DNA of 64,000 nucleotides from Adhaeribacter_A terreus. GTDB lineage: Bacteria; Bacteroidota; Bacteroidia; Cytophagales; Hymenobacteraceae. A model generated the notes under the pieces. It did no database searches. It was given only the letters and a program-made list of their open reading frames with translations, and was not told the DNA's origin. The stretch spans positions 248,001 to 312,000 of the forward strand of contig NZ_JBHSKT010000004.1 in the NCBI RefSeq assembly GCF_042657365.1, in the 5' to 3' direction. This document shows, piece after piece, positions 56,344 to 63,491 of this stretch; positions within the stretch are counted from its first letter, which is position 1; each line of letters opens with the position of its first letter. Position numbers and translations under genes: made by a program.

Positions 56344-57291
56344 ATGCTTCAAAGTTACAAAACAATTAAACGCGCTGCTTTGTCTGCATCTTTCAGAAAA
56401 CAATTATTGGTTATTAGTTTGGTCTTTTTTGCTTCGGTAGCGGCTTTGGGCCTGCAAACTACCGGCAGCAAGCGTGGCACGCAGTTTTTCTCGCATTTTT
56501 CCTACCGTTTTCTGGTTCCTGAAGCACAAACCAAAATGCTCTGGCTCATCCTGGAAAGAAAATATGCAGCAGCCCTTCCGCCGGAAGAAGACACCGTAAC
56601 CGACTTTTATTTCGACGATGAAAAGCAAACGTTGCAGCGCCGGGATATGTTGCTACGGCACCGGCTCATTATTTCGAGGGAAGGGCAAAAAGAACGGATC
56701 GAATTGCTGCTTCCGGGAAAAGACAAGGCCCAGACCGGGAAGCAGATCGTTTTCCGGCACAACCGCAAACCGGATAAAGGAACTGGTTTTACTACGCATC
56801 CGCTTCTGAAACTGATCCGCAAGAAAGACCGGCCGGTTTTAGATTCACTTCTGAAGCCTTTGCAGATAGATCCGGAAACAATAAAACCAAGCCTGGAAAT
56901 TTCGCAGCACCGCAAACAACTGCACCTGCAAAAACAAAACAGCGACTGGATCACCATCTCCCTGGCCCAACTTCGCTCCGAAAATCCTGAACACGTGGCT
57001 TGGGAGTTACAAATTATTCCGGACCGCAAATTATTAACCTACGCTTCGGCAAACGTTAAAAAAGAACTGCTACAAGATAGTAAACAACTGGCTGCAAGCT
57101 TAAAAAAACAATTCCCCGCATTACAGGAACAGCCCCAGCAAGAGTATCTCAGTATGTTGCGAGCAGACCTGGATTCTGCCGCTAAAGAAATTCCAGGCGA
57201 AATTGGCTATACCTTGGGAATGCTGGTTTTATTGGGTTTGCTGCTTTGGTTTTTCTACTTCTTAAAACAGAAACGCTGGCGAAAAGAATAA
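56344..57291 (+). CDS. Membrane protein with CYTH-like domain
   Basis: 315 residues. A transmembrane segment (about 20-38), then a region that reads like a CYTH (triphosphate tunnel) domain: YRFLVPEAQTKMLWLILERKY, TDFYFDDEKQTLQRRDMLLRHRLIISREGQKERIELLLPGK. Matching family patterns are the xYFDDxxxxLxxRxxxLRxR core. A closing transmembrane segment (about 288-308) precedes a basic tail. Periplasmic location of the domain follows if both helices span. I cannot confirm the CYTH Ex-ExK signature. Its TAA stop abuts a palindromic TBR pair. Confidence 0.65.
   Translation: MLQSYKTIKRAALSASFRKQLLVISLVFFASVAALGLQTTGSKRGTQFFSHFSYRFLVPEAQTKMLWLILERKYAAALPPEEDTVTDFYFDDEKQTLQRRDMLLRHRLIISREGQKERIELLLPGKDKAQTGKQIVFRHNRKPDKGTGFTTHPLLKLIRKKDRPVLDSLLKPLQIDPETIKPSLEISQHRKQLHLQKQNSDWITISLAQLRSENPEHVAWELQIIPDRKLLTYASANVKKELLQDSKQLAASLKKQFPALQEQPQQEYLSMLRADLDSAAKEIPGEIGYTLGMLVLLGLLLWFFYFLKQKRWRKE
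56482..56511 (-). repeat. TBR match inside the CYTH-like gene
   Basis: Minus strand AAAACGGTAGGA, 11-nt spacer, AAAACTG; codons for QFFSHFSYRF. Confidence 0.5.
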
Positions 57292-57293
57292 AA

Positions 57294-57323
57294 AAAACGC
57301 TATACTTTTTGGGCTTAAAAGTA
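57294..57323 (+). repeat. TBR 30-bp repeat, plus-strand member of a palindromic pair
   Basis: AAAACGCTATAC, 11-nt spacer, AAAAGTA, two bases after the CYTH-like gene stop. Confidence 0.85.
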
Positions 57324-57332
57324 TAGCGTTTT
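57303..57332 (-). repeat. TBR 30-bp repeat, minus-strand member of a palindromic pair
   Basis: Minus strand AAAACGCTATAC, 11-nt spacer, AAAAGTA, overlapping its partner by 21 bases. Confidence 0.85.
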
Positions 57333-57341
57333 TTTTTAAGT

Positions 57342-58022
57342 TTATTCACCCGTTTCATCATAAGGCGCATCCACTGGCTTCGATTCCGGAGAACCTTTTT
57401 GCCGCAGAAAAATCGAGAAAACTACAATGGAAACAATACTCAGGAACTCACTTTGCCAGTTCTGCATCGATTCGAACCAGAATTGTGACGTAGTCATGTA
57501 TTGCAAAACTGTTACCGTTTCTTTGCCCTGATCCAATTGTTCAAGGTTATAAACTTCGGCGCCGCCATACGCATGCAGGAAAAATGTCAGGAAAAAGAGC
57601 GTGAAAAAAGCAATGCTTAACGACTGTTTGTAAACCGCCAGCGCAAAACCACCCATTCGTACGGGCAACGGCGCATCTTTTTTGGGCTGTGGTTCGCGGT
57701 CTACTTCTTCTTTTTCGTAAAGCTGTTTCGATTCGGAAGAACCTTTTTGCCGGAGCCAGATGGTAAGCATTACATAAAGGCCCATTTGAAGGAATTCACT
57801 TTCCCAGTTCTCGAAAATGGCTTCAATAAAATGCCCGGAACTTAAATATTGCAGGAAGCTTAGCGGACTTTTATCCATGTCTTCCAGTTCCTGATTCCAC
57901 ACATCCCAACCAGTAATAGCCTGCCCCACAATGGTACCAAGCATAAAAATAGTAACTACCAGCGAAAGGCTGTTTTCATATAAAAAACGCAGGAATTTCG
58001 ATTTTGGAGGGTGTTTTAACAT
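57342..58022 (-). CDS. DUF6766-like membrane protein with internal duplication
   Basis: 226 residues from ATG 58022. Two halves repeat one plan: helix (SLSLVVTIFMLGTIVGQAITG / SLSIAFFTLFFLTFFLHAYGG), acidic loop, LQYLSSGHFIEAIFENWESEFLQ / LQYMTTSQFWFESMQNWQSEFLS, helix, and a LRQKGSSESK / LRQKGSPESK ending. The conserved WxSEFL and LRQKGS motifs are typical of DUF6766. Function unknown. The start codon follows immediately after the ppa hairpin's T-run. Confidence 0.8.
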   Translation of the reverse strand: MLKHPPKSKFLRFLYENSLSLVVTIFMLGTIVGQAITGWDVWNQELEDMDKSPLSFLQYLSSGHFIEAIFENWESEFLQMGLYVMLTIWLRQKGSSESKQLYEKEEVDREPQPKKDAPLPVRMGGFALAVYKQSLSIAFFTLFFLTFFLHAYGGAEVYNLEQLDQGKETVTVLQYMTTSQFWFESMQNWQSEFLSIVSIVVFSIFLRQKGSPESKPVDAPYDETGE

Positions 58023-58078
58023 AAAAACGGCTTCGATTGTTCTTGAGCATATTACGCAAGCCAATCAAAGCCGTTTTT
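58023..58078 (-). terminator. ppa terminator adjoining the DUF6766 start codon
   Basis: Arms AAAAACGGCTTCGATTG (58023-58039) and CAATCAAAGCCGTTTTT (58062-58078) with one mismatch. On the minus strand the trailing T-run directly precedes ATG. Confidence 0.85.
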
Positions 58079-58109
58079 CTCCTGATATGAATATCAGAAT
58101 AAAGCTATA

Positions 58110-58676
58110 TTATTTTTCTGCGGTAACTGCAGCTTCCTGTTTCGGAAAGGTTTCTTTGTAAAGTTCGATGCTGCGCTGTACAATTTCGAACGCGGCTTCG
58201 CGGCCCAGGAAATTCTCTACGATCACCTCTTTGTTTTCCAGTTTCTTATAATCTTCGAAAAAACGGCGCATCTCCAATAAAGTGTGCGGCGGCAATTCCG
58301 AAATATCGTTGATGTGGTTTACCGACATATCGTGGGCAGCTACAGCAATGATCTTATCGTCTTCCTCGTTGTTGTCGATCATCTGCATTACGCCGATTAC
58401 TTTTGCGTCGATCAGCGTCATCGGGCGGATATCGATGGAGCAAATTACCAGAATATCGAGCGGATCTTTATCGTCGCAATACGTTTGCGGAATGAAACCG
58501 TAATTGGCCGGGTAGTGCATGGAAGAAAACAACACGCGGTCTAATTTCAGCATGCCGGTTTCTTTATCGAGTTCGTATTTGCCTTTCGATTTTTTCTGAA
58601 TTTCAATAATGGCGGTTACCGTCTGCGGCGCTTCTTCGCCGTAAGATACTGCATGCCATGGGTTAAAGTGTTCCAT
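58110..58676 (-). CDS. ppa: Inorganic pyrophosphatase (family I)
   Basis: 188 residues. Active-site signature DDKDPLDIL, with YELDKETGMLKLDRVLFSSMHYPANYGFIPQTY before it and AVAAHD after. It hydrolyses pyrophosphate with Mg2+. Promoter candidate overlaps the 3' end of the upstream phosphatase gene. Confidence 0.97.
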   Translation of the reverse strand: MEHFNPWHAVSYGEEAPQTVTAIIEIQKKSKGKYELDKETGMLKLDRVLFSSMHYPANYGFIPQTYCDDKDPLDILVICSIDIRPMTLIDAKVIGVMQMIDNNEEDDKIIAVAAHDMSVNHINDISELPPHTLLEMRRFFEDYKKLENKEVIVENFLGREAAFEIVQRSIELYKETFPKQEAAVTAEK

Positions 58677-58817
58677 CTACGCTAAAAAAATATTTTATAA
58701 GATTCAATTACTAATGTTGCGGTATTTTAAACCGAATTCGTTTGTTCCCGGTTCAATCTGAGCCTTTAAAAAGCTGAAAATTACGCATTTTAGCCCTATT
58801 TCTGAAAGAAACGGCCG

Positions 58818-58849
58818 CAAAGATACAACTATTTCATCTTATGCTGCAA
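58818..58849 (-). promoter_or_regulatory. Candidate ppa promoter (-33 TTG, -7 TATCTTTG)
   Basis: Minus strand TTG (58847-58849), 21 bp spacer, TATCTTTG (58818-58825), about 140 bp before the ppa ATG; the -33 lies within the end of the upstream gene. Confidence 0.55.
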
Positions 58850-60502
58850 GGCTTTACCAATACATCCGCTGGGTTCCTGAATTTTAAGCCATTGCGCGAG
58901 CGTAGGGGCAATATCGGTGATATAAACTTCTTCGCTACTCTGCCCTTTTTTCACGTTCCAACCATAAAAAATAAGCGGTACGTGGGTATCGTAGCGGCCG
59001 TTCGTACCGTGGCTCGTACCTTTGGTGCTTGGCCCGCCATAACCTTCGAGCCAACCCGGGTGGTAAGCCACCAGCACATCGCCGGAACGTTGCGGATGAA
59101 AACCGCGCTGCATCATGCCCAATAACCCTTCGTGCCACTGCGTAATGCGGAGTTCTTCTGCCGAAACCACTTTCGCTACCGCAGAGTTTTTCTGTAAAAA
59201 AGCTACCGTTTTCTGCTGCACATCGCGGAGCGGAATTTTCTTACTCTCTATTAATTTCCGGTTCAGGTAAACTTGCTGGTTATCGTAGGTGCTTATCCAG
59301 TTTCCCGGTCCCAACTCTTTCTGCAAATGTTTGTCCAGCGAATCTTTTAAAGCCACCGGCGAATTGCTGCCGCCCGGCATGTTCAGGCTTTTCAGATAAT
59401 TCTGCACGTGGTTCACGCCGTGGTCGGCGGTTAAAAATACCAGCACGTTTTTCTTGCCGAACTGCTTATCCAGAAATGTCAGGAATTCAGCAATATCTTT
59501 ATCGAGGCGCAGATACGTATCCTGGGTTTCTACTGAATTTGGCCCGAACTGGTGCCCGATATAATCGGTAGCAGAAAAACTAAGCGCCAGAAAATCGGTA
59601 AAATTCCCCTGGCCCATTTTTTCCTGCTTGATTACTTCCATGGCAAACTCTCTGGTAAACGTGTTGCCGAAGGGCGTATTCCGCAGAATATCGGAAGTAC
59701 CATTGCGTAAAACCGGTAAATTATGCGGAAAAGCCGGTCGCGTGGCTCCTTTAAATGGGTTTTCGAATTCGTTATCGTCGGGCGTGCTCTGGGTGTATTC
59801 GTTCAGCGGTAAAAGCGTATTCCAAGGCTGGCTTAAATATTTTTCGGCGGGTTTTTTCGCGTTATAGGCTTCTACCCAAGCGGGTAAATTCTGCGCGTAG
59901 TAGGTGCTCGTGATCCAGCCGCCAATGCTACCATCGTACCAGTAAGCAGCGCTTGGCATGTGTCCGGAAGGCAGAATAGAACCCCGGTCTTTCAAACAAA
60001 CGCCAATTACTTTGGAACGCATGTTGGTAGCCAAACGCAATTCATCTGTAATGGTGCTGGCTTTCAAATTATTCGGCGACATTTGCCCGTAAACCGACTT
60101 GCTGCCAATGGTACCGGCGCTTTGATCCTGGGTGCAATACATATTCAGACCGGTTTCACAATCGTACCAGTCGTTGCCTACAATGCCGTGCGTAGCGGGC
60201 GTAGTGCCGGTATAAATAGAAGCGTGACCAGGACCGGTATGCGTAGGCACGTAATTGTACTGCGTATTTTCAAAACTGTAGCCGTCTTTCAGCAACCGCT
60301 TAAAACCACCTTCGGAATACTGATCCCAGTACCGGTAAAGAAAATCGTAACGCATCTGATCTACCACCATGCCCACCACCAGTTTCGGCCGGTCTAAAGG
60401 TTTGGATTTTGGTTTAGCGGAAGCAAAAAAAGGTATGGTTTGGGCTACAAAAACTAAAAGCAAGGCGACCGGAAACCGGCGGAAATTCATGCGAAAATTC
60501 AT
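58829..60502 (-). CDS. pafA: PafA-type alkaline phosphatase family protein
   Basis: 557 residues. Signal peptide (MNFRMNFRRFPVALLLVFVAQTIPFFASA). The nucleophile motif is Thr in PTHTGPGHASIYTG, and LKDRGSILPSGH supplies the Lys/Arg pair seen in PafA. Metal ligands occur in VDQMRYDF (Asp), SATDYIGHQFG (Asp, His), TADHGVNH and THVPLIF. These match the phosphate-irrepressible PafA phosphomonoesterases of Bacteroidota. Periplasmic. ATG 60502 chosen; ATG 60490 is possible. Confidence 0.9.
   Translation of the reverse strand: MNFRMNFRRFPVALLLVFVAQTIPFFASAKPKSKPLDRPKLVVGMVVDQMRYDFLYRYWDQYSEGGFKRLLKDGYSFENTQYNYVPTHTGPGHASIYTGTTPATHGIVGNDWYDCETGLNMYCTQDQSAGTIGSKSVYGQMSPNNLKASTITDELRLATNMRSKVIGVCLKDRGSILPSGHMPSAAYWYDGSIGGWITSTYYAQNLPAWVEAYNAKKPAEKYLSQPWNTLLPLNEYTQSTPDDNEFENPFKGATRPAFPHNLPVLRNGTSDILRNTPFGNTFTREFAMEVIKQEKMGQGNFTDFLALSFSATDYIGHQFGPNSVETQDTYLRLDKDIAEFLTFLDKQFGKKNVLVFLTADHGVNHVQNYLKSLNMPGGSNSPVALKDSLDKHLQKELGPGNWISTYDNQQVYLNRKLIESKKIPLRDVQQKTVAFLQKNSAVAKVVSAEELRITQWHEGLLGMMQRGFHPQRSGDVLVAYHPGWLEGYGGPSTKGTSHGTNGRYDTHVPLIFYGWNVKKGQSSEEVYITDIAPTLAQWLKIQEPSGCIGKALQHKMK
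59184..59212 (-). repeat. Weak TBR match inside the PafA gene
   Basis: Minus strand AAAACGGTAGCT, 10-nt spacer, AAAACTC; codes for KTVAFLQKNS. The 10-nt spacer makes chance more likely. Confidence 0.35.
60427..60456 (+). repeat. TBR match in the PafA signal peptide region
   Basis: AAAAAGGTATGG, 11-nt spacer, AAAACTA. Confidence 0.5.
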
Positions 60503-60526
60503 AAGCAATTCAGAAACTTGTACCGG

Positions 60527-60534
60527 CAAAGATA
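60527..60534 (-). promoter_or_regulatory. Candidate pafA -7 box TATCTTTG
   Basis: Minus strand TATCTTTGCC, 25 bp before the ATG. No -33 TTG at 19-21 bp. Confidence 0.45.
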
Positions 60535-60936
60535 CAAACCAAAAAGCAGTTCCCTCCGGATTAGAGTAAAAGGAAAAGCTGATTTAACGATTGCTTAAAA
60601 TAGGATATTTGTATTGTCTGAATTGTGATTTTCATCTGAATTGGAATTTTGTCTTTGAATACGATTTTCAGGATTTATTTGATGGGCAGGATTTGTTTCT
60701 GATTAAACTCTATCCTTTAAAGTAAGTGCATCTTTGATCAACCACCCCCAACCCCTCCTGTCCAGGCGGGGAGCTTTTGCTTCCTACCCTTATTTTTAAT
60801 TTCTACATTATTCTTACTTTCTACTTCTTAGTTTACTTTCCTATTTCACTATATCGCAAGCGCAGCGTTCCCTGAAAATCACGTTTGCTAGAAAACCAAA
60901 CTAAAAAAAAGCAGACTACGCAGGAAACTGATACCA

Positions 60937-61023
60937 GTTTCTGCGTGCGCGGCCTCCGCACTTTCCGGTTTCGTCAGAAAAGCCGCCTGCGGCTAGGAAA
61001 GGGTGAGACGCGAACGCAGAAAC
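60937..61023 (+). ncRNA. Candidate structured RNA element, copy 2
   Basis: Outer stem GTTTCTGCGT (60937-60946) with ACGCAGAAAC (61014-61023), perfect; CGCG (60948-60951) with CGCG (61009-61012); CACTTTCC (60959-60966) with GGAAAGGGTG (60996-61005); apical AGCCGC/GCGGCT (60981-60994). Compared with copy 1 the outer stem keeps pairing through a T-to-C change, and the apical stem is replaced by a different stem. Confidence 0.5.
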
Positions 61024-61098
61024 GAAGCCCGCCCGGCTTGAGGAAAAAAATTGCCGATGAAAGTTTAAAGTCAGCCGTTTAGCAGAAAAGGTGTTTCA

Positions 61099-61128
61099 AA
61101 AACGCTAGCACTTTTAGTTGAAAAACTG
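61099..61128 (+). repeat. TBR 30-bp repeat
   Basis: AAAACGCTAGCA, 11-nt spacer, AAAACTG; identical in all 30 bases to copy 45812. Confidence 0.85.
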
Positions 61129-61169
61129 CTGTCCGCCGATGAGGTCCTTCGCTAACACTCAGGATGACA

Positions 61170-61199
61170 AAAACGGTATCCCTTCAAGCTTAAAAACTC
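61170..61199 (+). repeat. TBR 30-bp repeat
   Basis: AAAACGGTATCC, 11-nt spacer, AAAACTC. Confidence 0.85.
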
Positions 61200-61257
61200 A
61201 ACAACAAACGATACTACCCACCCGATGAGATCTCTCCTATCGTCGAGATGACGATAA

Positions 61258-61287
61258 AAAACGCTATACTTTTCAGGCAAAAAACTC
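61258..61287 (+). repeat. TBR 30-bp repeat
   Basis: AAAACGCTATAC, spacer TTTTCAGGCAA, AAAACTC; one base different from copy 46087, which also precedes a gene end of the composite. Confidence 0.9.
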
Positions 61288-61396
61288 AATAGATCAAACA
61301 AACACTTTTAAAAAAAACTCTTTTACACAGAAAAACCACTACACCAAAACAAACCCCGTAAAACTTCTTATCTTTAAGCTTTTATTAGCATTACTT

Positions 61397-62656
61397 ATGA
61401 CCCAATTAGGCGACTTTTTTTCCGCCGCGCATCAAAATAAACTGCACGCTTCTACGCCGGCATCCGGCACTTTTACCGGCCCCAACGATACCGATTTCCC
61501 CATCAGGATCATTGCCACGCCCGAAGATCTGAAAGAAGCCTGTTCCATTTTAAGCAAACATACCGAACTGGCCTTCGACCTGGAATTTGACGACATGCGC
61601 TATTTTTATGGCCGTACGTTGAGTCTGGTACAGGTTTTCGATGGCGAAACGGTTTTTATAATCGACGCCGTGGCGCTGGAAAACAAGATCGAACCGCTGC
61701 TGCGCATTTTCGAGAACGACCACCTGGTGAAGATTTTCCACAGCTCCTGGAACGACCTCATGGTTTTGAGCGAATTGTATGGCTGCCAGATGAAAAACGT
61801 GCTCGACACCAGCATTCTTTACCGAATGCTCGGGCATTCCGAAAACAGCATTTCGCTCAAGAACCTGATCAAAACCTACCTCGATGTGGACATGGAAAAA
61901 GGGGAACAATCCAGCAATTGGATATCGCGTCCGCTTTCCGACTCTCAGATCCTGTATGCCGCCAAAGATGTAATTTACCTCCATCAGGCCGCGCACGCCA
62001 TGAAACTGGAACTCGAAGCCGCTGGTCGTTGGGAATGGGCCGTGGAAGAATGCAAAACGCTGGAAAAGATCCGCTACACGCCCGATCCGAAACCGTATTT
62101 GAAGCTGGCGCAGAAGAACCGCATTTATGCCCATTTGTATCCGCGGTTTGCAGAGGTTTGGTATTTCCGCGAAAACCTGGCGAAGAAAATGAACAAACCG
62201 CCCTACCAGCTTTTCCCCAACGATGTGCTGTGCGAACTGGTGCGGCAACCTGAAAAAACGCTGGAAAAATGGGATACGTATCGCGGCATTCACCCGAGTT
62301 TGCGGCGCGAACCCAACCTGCAGCAATTAAAGAAACTTACTGCTGCCGAAATGCCGGCGCCTGCCATTCCTTTCCGCGAAACTGAAAACCGTATAAAGGC
62401 CTTTGAGCGCAGCATGGTAGATTATAAAGCCTGGCTTCGCGAAGAACGGAAAACGGTACTGACGCAGCTCAAAAAACTGCTCGCCGAAACGCACGGACTG
62501 CCCATTACGAATTTATTTTTATCAGAAAAAATTCAGCCGGAAGTGGCAGATCTGGGTACCAAAAAAGCGCTGAAAAACTGGCAGGACCAGCTTATCCGGG
62601 AAACCTGCGAAAAGCACAACCTCGATTATTCCCTTATTTACTTTTCTTTGTACTAA
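61397..62656 (+). CDS. rnd: Ribonuclease D
   Basis: 419 residues. DEDD exonuclease domain (about 35-205): Asp/Glu in AFDLEFDDMRYF, Asp in FHSSWNDLMVLSELYG, and YAAKDVIYLHQA. The ISLKNLIKTYLDVDMEKGEQSSNWISRPLS segment is typical. An HRDC-like helical domain (about 215-400) follows. It trims 3' ends of structured RNAs. A TBR match lies at residues about 352-361. Confidence 0.93.
   Translation: MTQLGDFFSAAHQNKLHASTPASGTFTGPNDTDFPIRIIATPEDLKEACSILSKHTELAFDLEFDDMRYFYGRTLSLVQVFDGETVFIIDAVALENKIEPLLRIFENDHLVKIFHSSWNDLMVLSELYGCQMKNVLDTSILYRMLGHSENSISLKNLIKTYLDVDMEKGEQSSNWISRPLSDSQILYAAKDVIYLHQAAHAMKLELEAAGRWEWAVEECKTLEKIRYTPDPKPYLKLAQKNRIYAHLYPRFAEVWYFRENLAKKMNKPPYQLFPNDVLCELVRQPEKTLEKWDTYRGIHPSLRREPNLQQLKKLTAAEMPAPAIPFRETENRIKAFERSMVDYKAWLREERKTVLTQLKKLLAETHGLPITNLFLSEKIQPEVADLGTKKALKNWQDQLIRETCEKHNLDYSLIYFSLY
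62450..62479 (+). repeat. TBR match inside rnd
   Basis: AAAACGGTACTG, 11-nt spacer, AAAACTG; codes for KTVLTQLKKL. Spacer lacks the usual T-run, so chance is plausible. Confidence 0.35.
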
Positions 62657-62662
62657 TTCTGC

Positions 62663-62692
62663 CACTTTTATTAGTTAAAACCATACCATTTC
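62663..62692 (-). repeat. TBR 30-bp repeat
   Basis: Minus strand GAAATGGTATGG, 11-nt spacer, AAAAGTG, 7 bp after the rnd stop. Confidence 0.75.
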
Positions 62693-62784
62693 AGTAACTT
62701 ATCCGTAAATAAAGGAACAATTCTTGCAGCTGGCACCTTCCAGAATTGCATCCTTTTTACGATCTTGTTTTTCCCCGACTTCCG

Positions 62785-63303
62785 TTGAATAAGTTTCTGT
62801 TTGTTATCGCTTTAACTTTAAGCTGCCTGCAACTGCGTGCGCAGACCCTTAAAGGCCTTCCCGAAGATTTTACCAGTTCCGAATTACTGATCGTTGCTTA
62901 TGAACCTTCGGACCTGATTCCGGCCGATGCCAAAAGCCACGAAAGCATTTACCGGCAACTCACTCCTTTGCAAGCGCAATGCACCCAGGCCAACCAACAG
63001 ATCACAGCCGTAGCCAGACATAATTATCCTTACCTTTTCCGGATTGTTTCTAAAACCGAATTGCCTACCTCTTTATCGGATAATGCCTATATTTTCGAAC
63101 CCGGAAAACTTTACAGCCAGCCAACGGTTTGGTCCACAACGCCGCTTTATATCCGCCATGCCACTTCCGGCCTGGTTTACGAGATCGGTTTTTTACCTAC
63201 TCACGCCATTTTCTTCCCCGAAAAAATAATGGAGCATTTCATCCAGTTCCTGCCGAAGAATTTGCCGGTACAAGCTTCTGATAAAGTGGCAGTGAAGCAG
63301 TAA
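62785..63303 (+). CDS. Hypothetical secreted protein
   Basis: 172 residues from a TTG at 62785 that would begin the signal peptide (NKFLFVIALTLSCLQLRAQ). The frame is open back to another TTG at 62746 and has no ATG at the N-terminus. The mature part (LKGLPEDFTSSELLIVAYEPSDLIP, HNYPYLFRIVSK, GLVYEIGFLPTHAIFFP) is regular and likely a small globular domain. No family recognised. Start uncertain. Confidence 0.65.
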   Translation: MNKFLFVIALTLSCLQLRAQTLKGLPEDFTSSELLIVAYEPSDLIPADAKSHESIYRQLTPLQAQCTQANQQITAVARHNYPYLFRIVSKTELPTSLSDNAYIFEPGKLYSQPTVWSTTPLYIRHATSGLVYEIGFLPTHAIFFPEKIMEHFIQFLPKNLPVQASDKVAVKQ

Positions 63304-63331
63304 GGCTTTCATTTATTGAGTATTTCTTCTG

Positions 63332-63361
63332 AAAATGGTATCCTTTCAGCCTGAAAAAGTC
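63332..63361 (+). repeat. TBR 30-bp repeat
   Basis: AAAATGGTATCC, 11-nt spacer, AAAAGTC. Confidence 0.8.
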
Positions 63362-63439
63362 TGCACTTACTTAGTTTCTATTTGATTTTGTCACCTAGCT
63401 TTCAATTAAATACCTATTCACTTTTACTGCATTAAATCA

Positions 63440-63468
63440 AAATGGCCGGAAATTTTTCCGGCCATTCT
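63440..63468. terminator. Terminator of the terminal T9SS gene
   Basis: AATGGCCGGAAA and TTTCCGGCCATT arms with a minimal TT loop, followed by T-rich sequence on the minus strand. Confidence 0.8.
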
Positions 63469-63491
63469 AATATAGAGAATGCAATTAACAA

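Larger units (their letters stand above)
57287..57338. terminator. Terminator hairpin formed by the TBR pair
   Basis: AAAAAACGCTATACTTTT pairs with AAAAGTATAGCGTTTTTT around TGGGCTT, followed by T. It separates convergent genes. Confidence 0.85.
60503..61396. repeat. Composite repeat block, no gene
   Basis: About 890 bp. Contains a GAATACGATTTTCAGGATTT element (about 60656), AACCACCCCCAACCCCTCCT with GTCCAGGCGGGG (about 60740-60772), the second copy of the composite repeat (about 60850-61290) with its structured core, three TBR copies and GAGATCTCTCCTATCGTCGA near 61226. The rnd promoter must be in the last 110 bp; a TATCTTTA near 61370 is a weak candidate. Confidence 0.8.

Noticed and set aside
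1530..63361. CRISPR array or tandem satellite as explanation for the 30-bp repeat
   Set aside because: Copies are dispersed, on both strands, with irregular distances and no regularly spaced unique sequences; no cas genes are present.
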